Shown: in pieces, positions 47,193-56,623 of the stretch
Numbering within the stretch: position 1 is the first letter of the stretch
Layout of the letters: every line of letters starts with the position of its first letter
Source: Chloroflexota bacterium
GTDB lineage: Bacteria > Chloroflexota > Anaerolineae > B4-G1 > SLSP01
Assembly (NCBI GenBank): GCA_029555965.1
Contig: JAKQHY010000035.1
Coordinates: 1 to 64,000, forward strand
DNA: 64,000 nucleotides
Reading direction: 5' to 3'
The notes under the pieces: model-generated
Told to the model about the DNA's origin: nothing
Seen by the model: the letters and a program-made list of their open reading frames with translations, nothing else
Database searches by the model: none
Made by a program: the position numbers and the translations under genes

Positions 47193-48556
47193 AGGCTCTC
47201 CTCCTGCTGCGCCCCCAGCGTCAACCGCGCCGCGCCGCGCTCGGCATTCAACGCCCGCCCCAATTCCATCAAAGCCCGCTCCAACACGGCCTCGATCTCT
47301 ACCTCGGCGCGGATCTGCGCCGTCACCTCGCTGGAAGCCTGCTCCCGCGCGGCGCGGCGGTTGGTGTCGTCCAGCAGCCGCAAGTTCTCAATCGTCTGCG
47401 CCAATTGGTCGGCAACGGCGTTCACAATCTCTAATTCCTCGGCGCTCCATTCGCCAGTCTCATCACGCCGCGCGCCCACCGCGCCGATAATCTGTCCGCG
47501 CGTTTGTAAAGGGATCGCCAGTTCCTTTCCGGTCACTGTCAAATTGCGGGTACGCACCGCCTCAGTCATCGCCGGCAACCACACCGCATGGTTGACCAGC
47601 ACCTCGTCTCCCCGGTAGACGTAGCCACTGGGGGTCGTCCCACTCTCCGTCAAACTTTCCCACGACCGTTGAACGTAGGCTTGTTGGACCGATTGCACCT
47701 CTGTCAGCGCCTCGACCAGGCTTTCCACCGTCGCGTTCAAGTAGCGCCCCAGGTTGATCAGGGATAGCGACAGGTTTTTGTTGTTCGCCATTTCATTCAT
47801 GTCCAGGCGGAGCGCGTAATCTCCGGCGCGGATTAATTCCAAGAAATTCACGTACTGCTTCAGCGTATTATCCAATTGTTCCGCGGACTGCGCGTCACGT
47901 CGCCGCAGTTCGCGCTCAGCCTCCACAGCCGCCTGCGCGCGCTGCGTCGCCACCGCCAGATCACGCTGCTGTTGACGCAAGGTTTCAAGCGACTCTTGCA
48001 TAAACGCGGCCAGTTGCCCGTTGATCATTAACAAGATAAATGAGACGAAGAAAAAGGTGGCTCCCCAGAACACCCACATCAAAACTGAGGGCATAGCATA
48101 GGGGGTCACAACGCCCAAATATTCCAAAATCAGGAAAAGGGCATAAAGGGCGACATTCACCACCAGGGTGGGCAACCCGCCGCGCCGCCCGACCAATGAG
48201 CCGGCAATTAAAGGGATGGCCGGCAACGCTATAGCGATAGGGCCGGTAACGCCGCGCATATAGTGCATAGCAATGAATAATATGAAAGAAAGGCTAGATA
48301 GATACAGACTTAGGGCCAACTTGAACTGCTTGCGCCGCACCAACCATAGCGTGCCGCTCATTAAGGCCACCGCCACCCCCCCCCACACCAGCAAGCCCTG
48401 GGGGAAATCCGGGATTGTATACCAGCCCACGATGTAAACTCCCCAGAAGAGAGTAAACACCCCCAGGGTAAGTAAGATCACCTGCCGGAAGAGCTGTTCA
48501 CGACGTTCTGTTTCGGATACTGTGGTATTCACCAGCGAACGGTAGTCCTCAGTCAT
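47189..48556 (-). CDS. Multi-TM + HAMP-like + short GAF + tail sensor protein (first GAF missing)
   Basis: ~6 TM; 'ELIRAGDYALRLDMNEMANNKNLSLSLINLGRYLNATVESL'; 'ELAIPLQTRGQIIGAVGARR'; ATGA overlap. Confidence 0.82.
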   Translation of the reverse strand: MTEDYRSLVNTTVSETERREQLFRQVILLTLGVFTLFWGVYIVGWYTIPDFPQGLLVWGGVAVALMSGTLWLVRRKQFKLALSLYLSSLSFILFIAMHYMRGVTGPIAIALPAIPLIAGSLVGRRGGLPTLVVNVALYALFLILEYLGVVTPYAMPSVLMWVFWGATFFFVSFILLMINGQLAAFMQESLETLRQQQRDLAVATQRAQAAVEAERELRRRDAQSAEQLDNTLKQYVNFLELIRAGDYALRLDMNEMANNKNLSLSLINLGRYLNATVESLVEALTEVQSVQQAYVQRSWESLTESGTTPSGYVYRGDEVLVNHAVWLPAMTEAVRTRNLTVTGKELAIPLQTRGQIIGAVGARRDETGEWSAEELEIVNAVADQLAQTIENLRLLDDTNRRAAREQASSEVTAQIRAEVEIEAVLERALMELGRALNAERGAARLTLGAQQEESL

Positions 48557-48558
48557 GG

Positions 48559-50229
48559 TTAGGCGCCTCCTTCAGGGGGAGTCAGAGTGCGCGCGGCGCC
48601 GATACGACCGACCGTCTCATCAGCGCGCAACACCCGCGCCACTTCCTGAACAGCGCGGCGCATCGCCTCCTCCACGGTCAGGGAAGCCCGGATATTGTCG
48701 GTGATTTCACGGGTGAGTTGCTCGCGCAGCGCGCGGCGCTGGGTGACTTCATAAAGGCGCGCGCTGTCCAATGCCTGTTCCAACTGTGCCATCAAAGTTT
48801 CCAATATCATGTTTTCCTCGGCCGTCCACGTTCGCCCGGCTTTGTGCGCGATGATTTGACCCAGCACTTGCCCCCGCACGCGCAAGGGCAACAAGCGTTC
48901 CGCCAGTTCGAGCGAGGCCTCAGGCGCCGTCTCTCCGGTATAACGATACTCCCGCCCCATCTCCGAACGCAGCCAATGTTGCCACGATTCACGGGTCGCC
49001 CGACCGGCAACCCGCTCGGCAATCTGGAGGCTCTCCCGCAGCTCGGCAAACAGACGCGCCTGGTTAATGACCATCGCCGATTGGTCAGCCAACGATTGCA
49101 AGACTAACGTATCTTGTGTGTCAAAGGCGTCAGTGTCCTGACTGTATAATCCCAAGACGCCAAAAACCTCGCTGTTCTGCACCTGACGCAGCGGCAGCCA
49201 TAAGAGGGTGCGAGCATCCGGCAGGTCCGGGTTATTGAAGAAGTTCGCGCCAGTACTCACAGAGGGCATGGTATCCTCCGCGCGACACATCCGAGTCTCG
49301 CCGCGCCACACAACTGCCTCCAAATCCGGCGATCCCGGCAATTCCAGGTGGTATCCCCGCGCCAACCAACGCCGGCCCGCCTCCCCAGAGGCAGCCTGTA
49401 GCGTCAAATGGCGGCGCGTGTCATCCAGCAGCAGAATGGCGGCATGATAGAGAGAAAATTCATCACAGATCAGATCCACCAGGCGCTCCCACAACGGCGT
49501 CAGTTCCAACGCGGACGCCGTTTCCCAGGTCACACGCACGGTAGCTTCCAAATAGGCGAAACGACGCTCCACATTGCGCACGTAAGCGGATTGCGCCTCA
49601 CGGTTGAGCTGCAAATCCCGATTGCGTTCAGCCAACATCCGCTCGCTACGGCGCATGAGTTGACTCCAACGTTGCCGCTGTTGCAGACTCGTCTGCAACA
49701 GTGCGGCTATCAGCGTGATGACCAGGCTGAATACAACCACAGACTCGGCAGGCACCGGTTGCTCCCCGCTCCCGGCAATCAGCCCGATCCGCTCCAGGAG
49801 GAACAGCAGCGCTCCGGACAAAATGCAGAGCGCGCCTATCACAAGGGTCGCATTGGCGCCCAGTAAAGCCCCCGCCGCGACAACGACCAGGCAGTATGCC
49901 AGTGCGATCATCCCTCGGATTCCCCCAGAGGTCATCGTCAAATAAGTGATCGTAACCCACAACAACAGCGTCAACAACCAGGCGATGGGACGCACGTGGC
50001 CCCGTAACAGCGCCAACCGTAAACCGACTAAGGCCAGCGTCAATACCACCCCCATCCCCAAGTCTATCAGGGCTTCTGCCGGTTCTACCAAAATCATGAT
50101 GCCGGTTCCCACGAGGGTGGCGACAAAGATAATCCACAGGATGGTATGCAACAACAGCGTGGTGTGCGCGACCTCCCGGTCGGCGCTCACTGTCGGCGGA
50201 GCGAAGAACTGCCCGATTCTATCCCACAT
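48559..50229 (-). CDS. Multi-TM + GAF + short GAF + tail sensor protein
   Basis: ~6 TM; 'FSLYHAAILLLDDTRRHLTLQAASGEAGRRWLARGYHLELPGS'; tail 'RALREQLTREITDNIRASLTVEEAMRRAVQEVARVL'. Confidence 0.85.
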   Translation of the reverse strand: MWDRIGQFFAPPTVSADREVAHTTLLLHTILWIIFVATLVGTGIMILVEPAEALIDLGMGVVLTLALVGLRLALLRGHVRPIAWLLTLLLWVTITYLTMTSGGIRGMIALAYCLVVVAAGALLGANATLVIGALCILSGALLFLLERIGLIAGSGEQPVPAESVVVFSLVITLIAALLQTSLQQRQRWSQLMRRSERMLAERNRDLQLNREAQSAYVRNVERRFAYLEATVRVTWETASALELTPLWERLVDLICDEFSLYHAAILLLDDTRRHLTLQAASGEAGRRWLARGYHLELPGSPDLEAVVWRGETRMCRAEDTMPSVSTGANFFNNPDLPDARTLLWLPLRQVQNSEVFGVLGLYSQDTDAFDTQDTLVLQSLADQSAMVINQARLFAELRESLQIAERVAGRATRESWQHWLRSEMGREYRYTGETAPEASLELAERLLPLRVRGQVLGQIIAHKAGRTWTAEENMILETLMAQLEQALDSARLYEVTQRRALREQLTREITDNIRASLTVEEAMRRAVQEVARVLRADETVGRIGAARTLTPPEGGA

Positions 50230-50231
50230 AG

Positions 50232-53200
50232 TTATGCTCCCTGTTCGCGATCCGTTCCTAGCTCAATCGTCAGGTCGTGTAACCCCAACGCCTCGCCTAT
50301 CGCCCGGGCGGCGGTCTGTAGTACGGTATCCACATCCAACGAAGCGCGCATCTGCGCCGCGACCGCGCCAGTGAGACGCTCGCGCGCCGCCGCCCGCTGT
50401 GTCTCATCCAATAAGCGCAGTGTCTCTGCCGCCTGCCCCATACGCTCGGCCACCGCCTCCAATAAGGCGACGTCATCCGCGCTCCACTTACGGCTGCCAT
50501 CCTCGTCGTGAATGCCCAGGACGCCAATGACCTGATCCCGTAACGTGATGGGAACCGCCAGAGCGGCATGGCGCGTATCCCCAACCTGGGCTGGCAGCGT
50601 CACGGCCCGCTGGTCAGCCACGACCTGGCGCACCTCAGGGAGCACGGCCTCTCCCAGGGGATCAGCGCCTGGACGCCGGGTTTCATAACCGGTGGCGACC
50701 GCCACCTGCAAATACTCTGCCCACGCCTGCTGCTGATAACGACGCTGGACCGCCTGCATTTCGGACAATGCGGCGCGGGTCTGCTCCAACAAACGGGCGG
50801 TCTCCACCGCCGCCGCCACCCGATCAGTGATACTGCGCAACAAGCCCACTTCTTCCGAGGTGACGCGCGCGCGCTCTTGACGGTGATGACCGACCTCCAA
50901 CACGCCAATCACCGCATCGCGGGCGATCAGCGGCACGTAGACACGGATGAGATTAGCATGGCCGGCGCGCTCAAATAGCTCACGGTCGAAGCGGTCATCC
51001 CAGCCATCAATGACCTCAATTTCCCGCTTATGGACCACGTCCATGAGAATGTCCCCTTGTAACTGGGCCAGGGGGCGCACCAGTCCCTCCATAGAGGCTG
51101 CCCATCCAATCGCGCGCGGCGTCCGCACCTCCCCCGACGCCTCATCAATCAAATTGATAGCAATATAGGTGAAACCCATCGTATCCGCAAGCGCCGTCAC
51201 AGTCGCATCCAAGGTCGCGCTCAGGTCGGTCATGCCGGCGACGGCCTCGCTGATTTCCTGCAACGTTCGCATTTCCGCAACCTGCGCCTGGGTCCGCGTG
51301 CGTAGGCGGATGTTTTCGATGGCATTCGCCAATTGATCGGCCATAGACTGCAAGATTGCCACATCCTGCTCGCCAAAGGCTGCCGGTTGATCGCTCTGGA
51401 TAGTCAAGGCGCCAATCGCACGCCCCCGGCTGACCAGAGGCAGCGCCAATTCGGAGCGGGTGGCCGGCAGCAGGGGATGCGGCTTGCGCATCGCTTCCGC
51501 CCCCACATCAAGCGCGATGCGCGCCTGACGGTTCGCCACACACCAGCCAATCATGGAATCGCCGCCCACTTCCAATTGGTGCCCTTTGCTCGTCAACTCG
51601 CGGCCCACCTCTCCAGAACCGGCCCGCAACACGGCGGTCCGCCCGGTTTCGTCCACCAGAAACACTCCCGCGTAGTACAAATCTAGGCGGTCTTTGACCA
51701 GGTCTACCGCCTGCTGCAATAACATTTCAGCTTCCATAGCGCCGCCGGCCAGCCGTGACACTTCGGAAACTGTTTCGAGTTGTACGTTACGGCGCAGCAG
51801 CACCGCTTCTGTCCGCTTCAGTTCGGTAATATCGCGCGTTACGCCCACAAAACTGGTGATATTACCGTCGGTGTCATAGAGAGGGATCTTGGTGGTGGAC
51901 AACCATAACGGCTCACCAGATTCCGGGGAAATAATCTGATCTTCCTTATTCAGCAATGGTTGCCCCGATTGCATGAGAGACTGTTCCTCAGCATGATACC
52001 TCTCCGCCGACGCTTGCGGGAAGAAGTCGAAGTCCGTTTTACCCACGACCTCTTCCTGACTCTGTATACCCAAAATCCGCAGATGCGCCCGATTATTGAT
52101 AACAAAGCGACTCTGGCGGTCTTTAACATAAATATAATCCGGAATCGTATCAATGAGCGCCCGCAGCAGGTTACGTTCCTGCGCCAATTGCATTTCCGCG
52201 CGTTTGAGGGTGGTGATATCCCGCGAAACGCCAAAAGTGCCGATAACGTTGCCTGCGTCATCATACATGGGCATCTTGGAGGTCAACACCCACGTATCGG
52301 GGCGATCCAACCATGTTTCGCGCTCCTCAAGGTCAAGAATCGGCCGGCCAGTACGGATGATCTCCTGTTCGGCAGTGTAGGCCGGGCGCGCGTGATCTTC
52401 GGTGAAGAAATCAAAATCGGTTTTCCCGACCACCTCAGTCGGGTCCTGCAAGCCAAAGCGGACCGACTGCGACTTGCTGACGCGGATAAAACGGCTCCGG
52501 TCATCCTTGAAATAGATATGATCGGGAACATTTTCCATCAAGGCATCCATCAGGCGCTGCTCATAACGCAAGGTTGCGTACAGGCGCGCGTCGGTTAACG
52601 CATCGGCCAACCGGTCGGCCATGGTCTGCAAAACGGTGATGTCGTCCGCGTCAAATGCCGCTGGCTGTTCGCTTTGAATCGTCAGCGCCCCCAGCACTTG
52701 ATCGCGGCTGATCAGAGGCAAGGCCAACTCCGAGCGGGTTTGGGGTAAAAATGGATTGTTGAAGCGCACGGCCTCTGCCCCCACGTCCAACGCGATGCGG
52801 GCCTGCCGGTTAGCAATACACCAACCAATCATAGAACTGCTCTCTATCCGCAATTTGTGGCCCCGCGCCAACATCTGCCGTCCAGCCTCACCGGAGCCGG
52901 CGCGCAATACGGCCCATTTCCCCCCAGCCTCCCCGCTCCACACGCCTGCTTCATCCACCAGAAACACCCCAGCGTAATACAGAGCGAACCGTTCACAGAT
53001 CAACTCTACGACTTGCGCCAACAACACATCCGGATCCAGCACGCTGCTGGCCGCCTGTGAAACTTCCGCCGCAGCCTGAGCACGCCCGGCGCGGCGGTCC
53101 AAAGAACGCAGCAGGGACTCCCGCTCACGCGTCAAGAACACGCCTTGCAGGGCGACGCCGATTTGCCGGCTTAACATCGCGTACAATGGCGCCTGTTGCG

Positions 53201-54866
53201 GCCCAACCTCAAACACAACAAAACCCAAATGAGCGCGTTGGAAATAAAGCGGTTCGACCACCCAATTGTAACGGCGTTCGGTTGGGATATAGTCAGTCGG
53301 CACCAACCGCCGCGCCGGAAATATCACACCCTCGGATGGCAGAGAAATCTGACCCTTTTCGTTATACGCCATCACCAGCCGGGCATCTTCCGTGGGCGCA
53401 GTTTGATCCAGGTACAACGAGAGATAGGCGCCGGGAATTTCCAAGGCCCGTAATTCCCGCACCAGGATATCCATTTGCGCTGAAAGGTCAAAGGTGGTCA
53501 ACAACACCTGCTCCAGGTTGCGCAGCATCTCAGTCCGCCGCACCGCCTGATAAGTCTCATGCGCCTGCGCCTGCTGCCAGATTTCCAGCAGCAGAACCCG
53601 AGCCTGCTGCCAGAGGTTTTCGGCGCGGGCCAAAGCGGCGGCATCCGCTGTCAGCAAAGGCGCCAGGACACGTCTTTGCTCCGATAGCAGCAACTGGCCC
53701 ACCGAGAGCGGCGTCCCGGCTAACCGCATCTGGTGCAACATCTCGTAGAAAATCCTGAGAAATGCCGCAGTCTCCGCCGGGGCGGACGCTGCGCGGCACA
53801 CCTCCTGCTGCAAAGCCTCCAACAACGGCGCACACCACCGGGCAGCAGGCAGGCTCGCGCCGCTTTGAGTCACAGCCGCCAGCAGCGGCTCCCGCGCCAT
53901 GTCAAACGCGGCGGCGCATACCGGCGGCTCAATTTCAGGCATATCAGCCGACAAATAAGGGGCCGCGGCGTTCATCACGGTGAGGGGCAAACATCCGCAC
54001 GATTCGCGGATCACCAGCTCGGCCGGCACCAGAACTTGCTCTGGCGTGGGCTGCCCGCGAATTAATGAGAGCAACAATTCGGCTACGGTATACCCCAACT
54101 CATAGGTGGGCATTTTCACCGTTGTCAAAGCCGGCGCCATGAAGCGCGCCTCCTCCACATCGTCAAACCCCACCACAGCGATCTCTTGGGGCACCTGGAT
54201 CCCGCGCGCGTGCAAAGTTCGCAAAATCGCAATGGCCTGACCGTCATTCGCGGATGCTATGGCGTCTATGTCACGCTGAGGGCGGAGCTGGCGCTCATCC
54301 AGCAGCGTCGCCACCGCCTGCGCTCCCAGCGCGCCGGTAAAATCTCCCGGCGTTACAAGTGCGGGATCAAAGGGGATCTCAAAAGCGGTCAGGGCATCCT
54401 GGTAAGCGGCATAGCGATTAAGGGCAGTGGGGTTATCAGCCGGCCCCTGGACGAAAGCGATACGCCGGCAGCCATGAACCTGGATCAGGTGGCTGATGAC
54501 AGCGTACATCCCCGCGTAGTCTCCCGTGGCAGCGCCGGGGACGCCAGGATAAAACCGATGCGAGTTGACCACCGGCAGCGGACTGTAATACTGTTGGTAA
54601 GCGGCCTCAAACTCCTCACGATTATTCCACCACTGCGCCAGACCCACCCCATCCAGATGTTCTGGGCTGACCAGGCGGTGCAACACACAGCGCACATCCG
54701 TTTCCCAGGAGATGCTGGTAAAGAACGATATCATGTTGACGTCCTGCGTCTGCGCCAAGGCTTGCGCGCCCAGCCACCAGTCACTGGGCCACGTTACCAC
54801 ATGGGCCACCAATCCCAGAGTCGGACGTTGTTTTTCCATTTGAGGTTTGCGCTTCTTTTTACTCAT
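50232..54866 (-). CDS. HTH-less LacI/PBP1-fold + GAF + 2 PAS + GAFs soluble sensor; start placed at MSKKKRK
   Basis: 'RPTLGLVAHVVTWPSDWWLGAQ...IAVVGFDDVEEARFMAPALTTVKMPTYELG...LVIRESCGC'; tandem PAS 'KTDFDFF' x2; multiple GAFs; no kinase. Confidence 0.88.
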   Translation of the reverse strand: MSKKKRKPQMEKQRPTLGLVAHVVTWPSDWWLGAQALAQTQDVNMISFFTSISWETDVRCVLHRLVSPEHLDGVGLAQWWNNREEFEAAYQQYYSPLPVVNSHRFYPGVPGAATGDYAGMYAVISHLIQVHGCRRIAFVQGPADNPTALNRYAAYQDALTAFEIPFDPALVTPGDFTGALGAQAVATLLDERQLRPQRDIDAIASANDGQAIAILRTLHARGIQVPQEIAVVGFDDVEEARFMAPALTTVKMPTYELGYTVAELLLSLIRGQPTPEQVLVPAELVIRESCGCLPLTVMNAAAPYLSADMPEIEPPVCAAAFDMAREPLLAAVTQSGASLPAARWCAPLLEALQQEVCRAASAPAETAAFLRIFYEMLHQMRLAGTPLSVGQLLLSEQRRVLAPLLTADAAALARAENLWQQARVLLLEIWQQAQAHETYQAVRRTEMLRNLEQVLLTTFDLSAQMDILVRELRALEIPGAYLSLYLDQTAPTEDARLVMAYNEKGQISLPSEGVIFPARRLVPTDYIPTERRYNWVVEPLYFQRAHLGFVVFEVGPQQAPLYAMLSRQIGVALQGVFLTRERESLLRSLDRRAGRAQAAAEVSQAASSVLDPDVLLAQVVELICERFALYYAGVFLVDEAGVWSGEAGGKWAVLRAGSGEAGRQMLARGHKLRIESSSMIGWCIANRQARIALDVGAEAVRFNNPFLPQTRSELALPLISRDQVLGALTIQSEQPAAFDADDITVLQTMADRLADALTDARLYATLRYEQRLMDALMENVPDHIYFKDDRSRFIRVSKSQSVRFGLQDPTEVVGKTDFDFFTEDHARPAYTAEQEIIRTGRPILDLEERETWLDRPDTWVLTSKMPMYDDAGNVIGTFGVSRDITTLKRAEMQLAQERNLLRALIDTIPDYIYVKDRQSRFVINNRAHLRILGIQSQEEVVGKTDFDFFPQASAERYHAEEQSLMQSGQPLLNKEDQIISPESGEPLWLSTTKIPLYDTDGNITSFVGVTRDITELKRTEAVLLRRNVQLETVSEVSRLAGGAMEAEMLLQQAVDLVKDRLDLYYAGVFLVDETGRTAVLRAGSGEVGRELTSKGHQLEVGGDSMIGWCVANRQARIALDVGAEAMRKPHPLLPATRSELALPLVSRGRAIGALTIQSDQPAAFGEQDVAILQSMADQLANAIENIRLRTRTQAQVAEMRTLQEISEAVAGMTDLSATLDATVTALADTMGFTYIAINLIDEASGEVRTPRAIGWAASMEGLVRPLAQLQGDILMDVVHKREIEVIDGWDDRFDRELFERAGHANLIRVYVPLIARDAVIGVLEVGHHRQERARVTSEEVGLLRSITDRVAAAVETARLLEQTRAALSEMQAVQRRYQQQAWAEYLQVAVATGYETRRPGADPLGEAVLPEVRQVVADQRAVTLPAQVGDTRHAALAVPITLRDQVIGVLGIHDEDGSRKWSADDVALLEAVAERMGQAAETLRLLDETQRAAARERLTGAVAAQMRASLDVDTVLQTAARAIGEALGLHDLTIELGTDREQGA

Positions 54867-56616
54867 GGTCGCCATCCCCCGGCTCTAGCAGTGGCGCCGC
54901 GGACGGGGTCGGCTCGTCCGCAGACACAGGCGGTTCGGCAGGCGGCGCTTCGCCCAAATTCAGGCGGACGTAGGTATGTGAACCACGTAAACTGCGATTT
55001 AATTCTTCGGTAGCGATCCGCATTAACGCCTCCATACTCACCGCGCGCTGGAGCGCGTCGGTGATCTCGCGGGTCACTTGCTCGCGGGCCGCGCGGCGCT
55101 GGGTATCCTGATACAAGCGCGCACTTTCCAGCGCCAACGCCGACTGTTCAGCCAGAGTTTGCATCAGCGCGATCTCTTCCTGTGTCCATTGGCGGCCGCC
55201 AGACTTGTGCCCATCCATCACCCCAATGACGCGGCCCCGCACTTTGATCGGGATAGCGAGCGCCGTGTTTTCGACGTCGGTGGTCATTTGTCCCTGGGTC
55301 AACGCCGTCCGCATTTGCGGCGTCCAGGTATCTCCGACCGGCAAAATGGCCTGACGATCGCTGACAAACCCCAGATCGGTCTGCGCGTTGAGCAGGTTGG
55401 CCCACGCTTGCCCGGATACCCCGCCATAAGCACTGCGTTCGGCCTCGAAACTTTCTTCAATCTGCCGAAACAGGCGCGCGTTATTGATGGCGGTCGCAAT
55501 CTGATCGGCCAACATCTGCAACACGGCCACATCTTCCGGGGAAAACGCTTCCGATTCGGCGCTCTGCACATCCAGCACACCGATGACCTTCCCGCGCGCC
55601 CGCAAGGGCAGCGCCGCCTCCGACCGGGTCAGGGGCAAATCGGGATCATCGAAGGTGACGAAGTCCTGAGCTGTATCCAGCGCAATGCGCGCTTTGCCAC
55701 TCTGCGAGACTTCCCCGACGACCTCGTTCCCCCCCACACGCAGACGATAACCGCGCGCCAACAGCTTTTGCCCGCCCTCGCCGGAGGCAGCCACTAACTC
55801 GAGCCACTCGCCTGTGCCGTCTACCAAAAACAGGCCCGTATAATAGAAGCTAAATTTGCGGCTGATCGAATCAACCACACTGTCCATCAAGGGACTCAAC
55901 GCCAGTTCAGAGGTGGCCTCATGGGCAATGACGGCGGTCGCTTCCAGGTAGCGCGTTCGGCGGGTCAGCTCTACGGTGCGTTCCTGCACGGTCTCTGCCA
56001 ACCTGGCGCGCTGTTCTTCCAGTTCTGCCGCATAACGGCGGGCGCGCCGCAGCGCCTCTCCCCAACTGTTCGAGGTCAGATTGATCAAGCCAGCCGTTGC
56101 CATCAAAAACAGGCTCAACGGCCACCATTGCTCCATAGGGGATCTGACGCCAAGTCTACCGGGCAGGAGATTGGCAGTTTGGGCTAGAGCGATCCCCAGA
56201 GTGGCCGCAACGCTCAGTCCGGCAAAGGCGATGGCCCCCCGGCCACCAAGCAGAAGACCGGCCGCGACCACAATCACGACAAAGCTCCAATAAGTTGCGG
56301 ATTGCGTGCCACCCAAAAAGAAGCTCACGGCCAGCATCAAGAACCAAAAAACAACCAGAAACATCATGCTGGCGCTAGACACCTGACCGCGCCGCATCAG
56401 CCACAGCAAGGCCCCATTGCTCAAAAGGAATCCCCCAACAAGCGGCAAGGATAGCTCTGGATTGGGCAAGAAGACAAAGAAGAAGCCCGCAGCGATGCAA
56501 ACAGCAATAAAAATCCATAAGATGGTATTGAGCAAAGCCGCTACATGCGTCTTCTGTTCATCCCCTGCGAAGACAGGGGGCGTAAGCAAGCGCTTGATGG
56601 TATTCCCCATGATCAC
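54859..56616 (-). CDS. Multi-TM + GAF + short GAF + tail sensor protein
   Basis: ~6 TM; 'FSFYYTGLFLVDGTGEWLELVAASGEGGQKLLARGYRLRVGGNEVVGEV'; 'AAREQVTREITDALQRAVSMEALMRIATEELNRSL'. Confidence 0.86.
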   Translation of the reverse strand: MIMGNTIKRLLTPPVFAGDEQKTHVAALLNTILWIFIAVCIAAGFFFVFLPNPELSLPLVGGFLLSNGALLWLMRRGQVSSASMMFLVVFWFLMLAVSFFLGGTQSATYWSFVVIVVAAGLLLGGRGAIAFAGLSVAATLGIALAQTANLLPGRLGVRSPMEQWWPLSLFLMATAGLINLTSNSWGEALRRARRYAAELEEQRARLAETVQERTVELTRRTRYLEATAVIAHEATSELALSPLMDSVVDSISRKFSFYYTGLFLVDGTGEWLELVAASGEGGQKLLARGYRLRVGGNEVVGEVSQSGKARIALDTAQDFVTFDDPDLPLTRSEAALPLRARGKVIGVLDVQSAESEAFSPEDVAVLQMLADQIATAINNARLFRQIEESFEAERSAYGGVSGQAWANLLNAQTDLGFVSDRQAILPVGDTWTPQMRTALTQGQMTTDVENTALAIPIKVRGRVIGVMDGHKSGGRQWTQEEIALMQTLAEQSALALESARLYQDTQRRAAREQVTREITDALQRAVSMEALMRIATEELNRSLRGSHTYVRLNLGEAPPAEPPVSADEPTPSAAPLLEPGDGDHE

Positions 56617-56623
56617 ATCCTTT

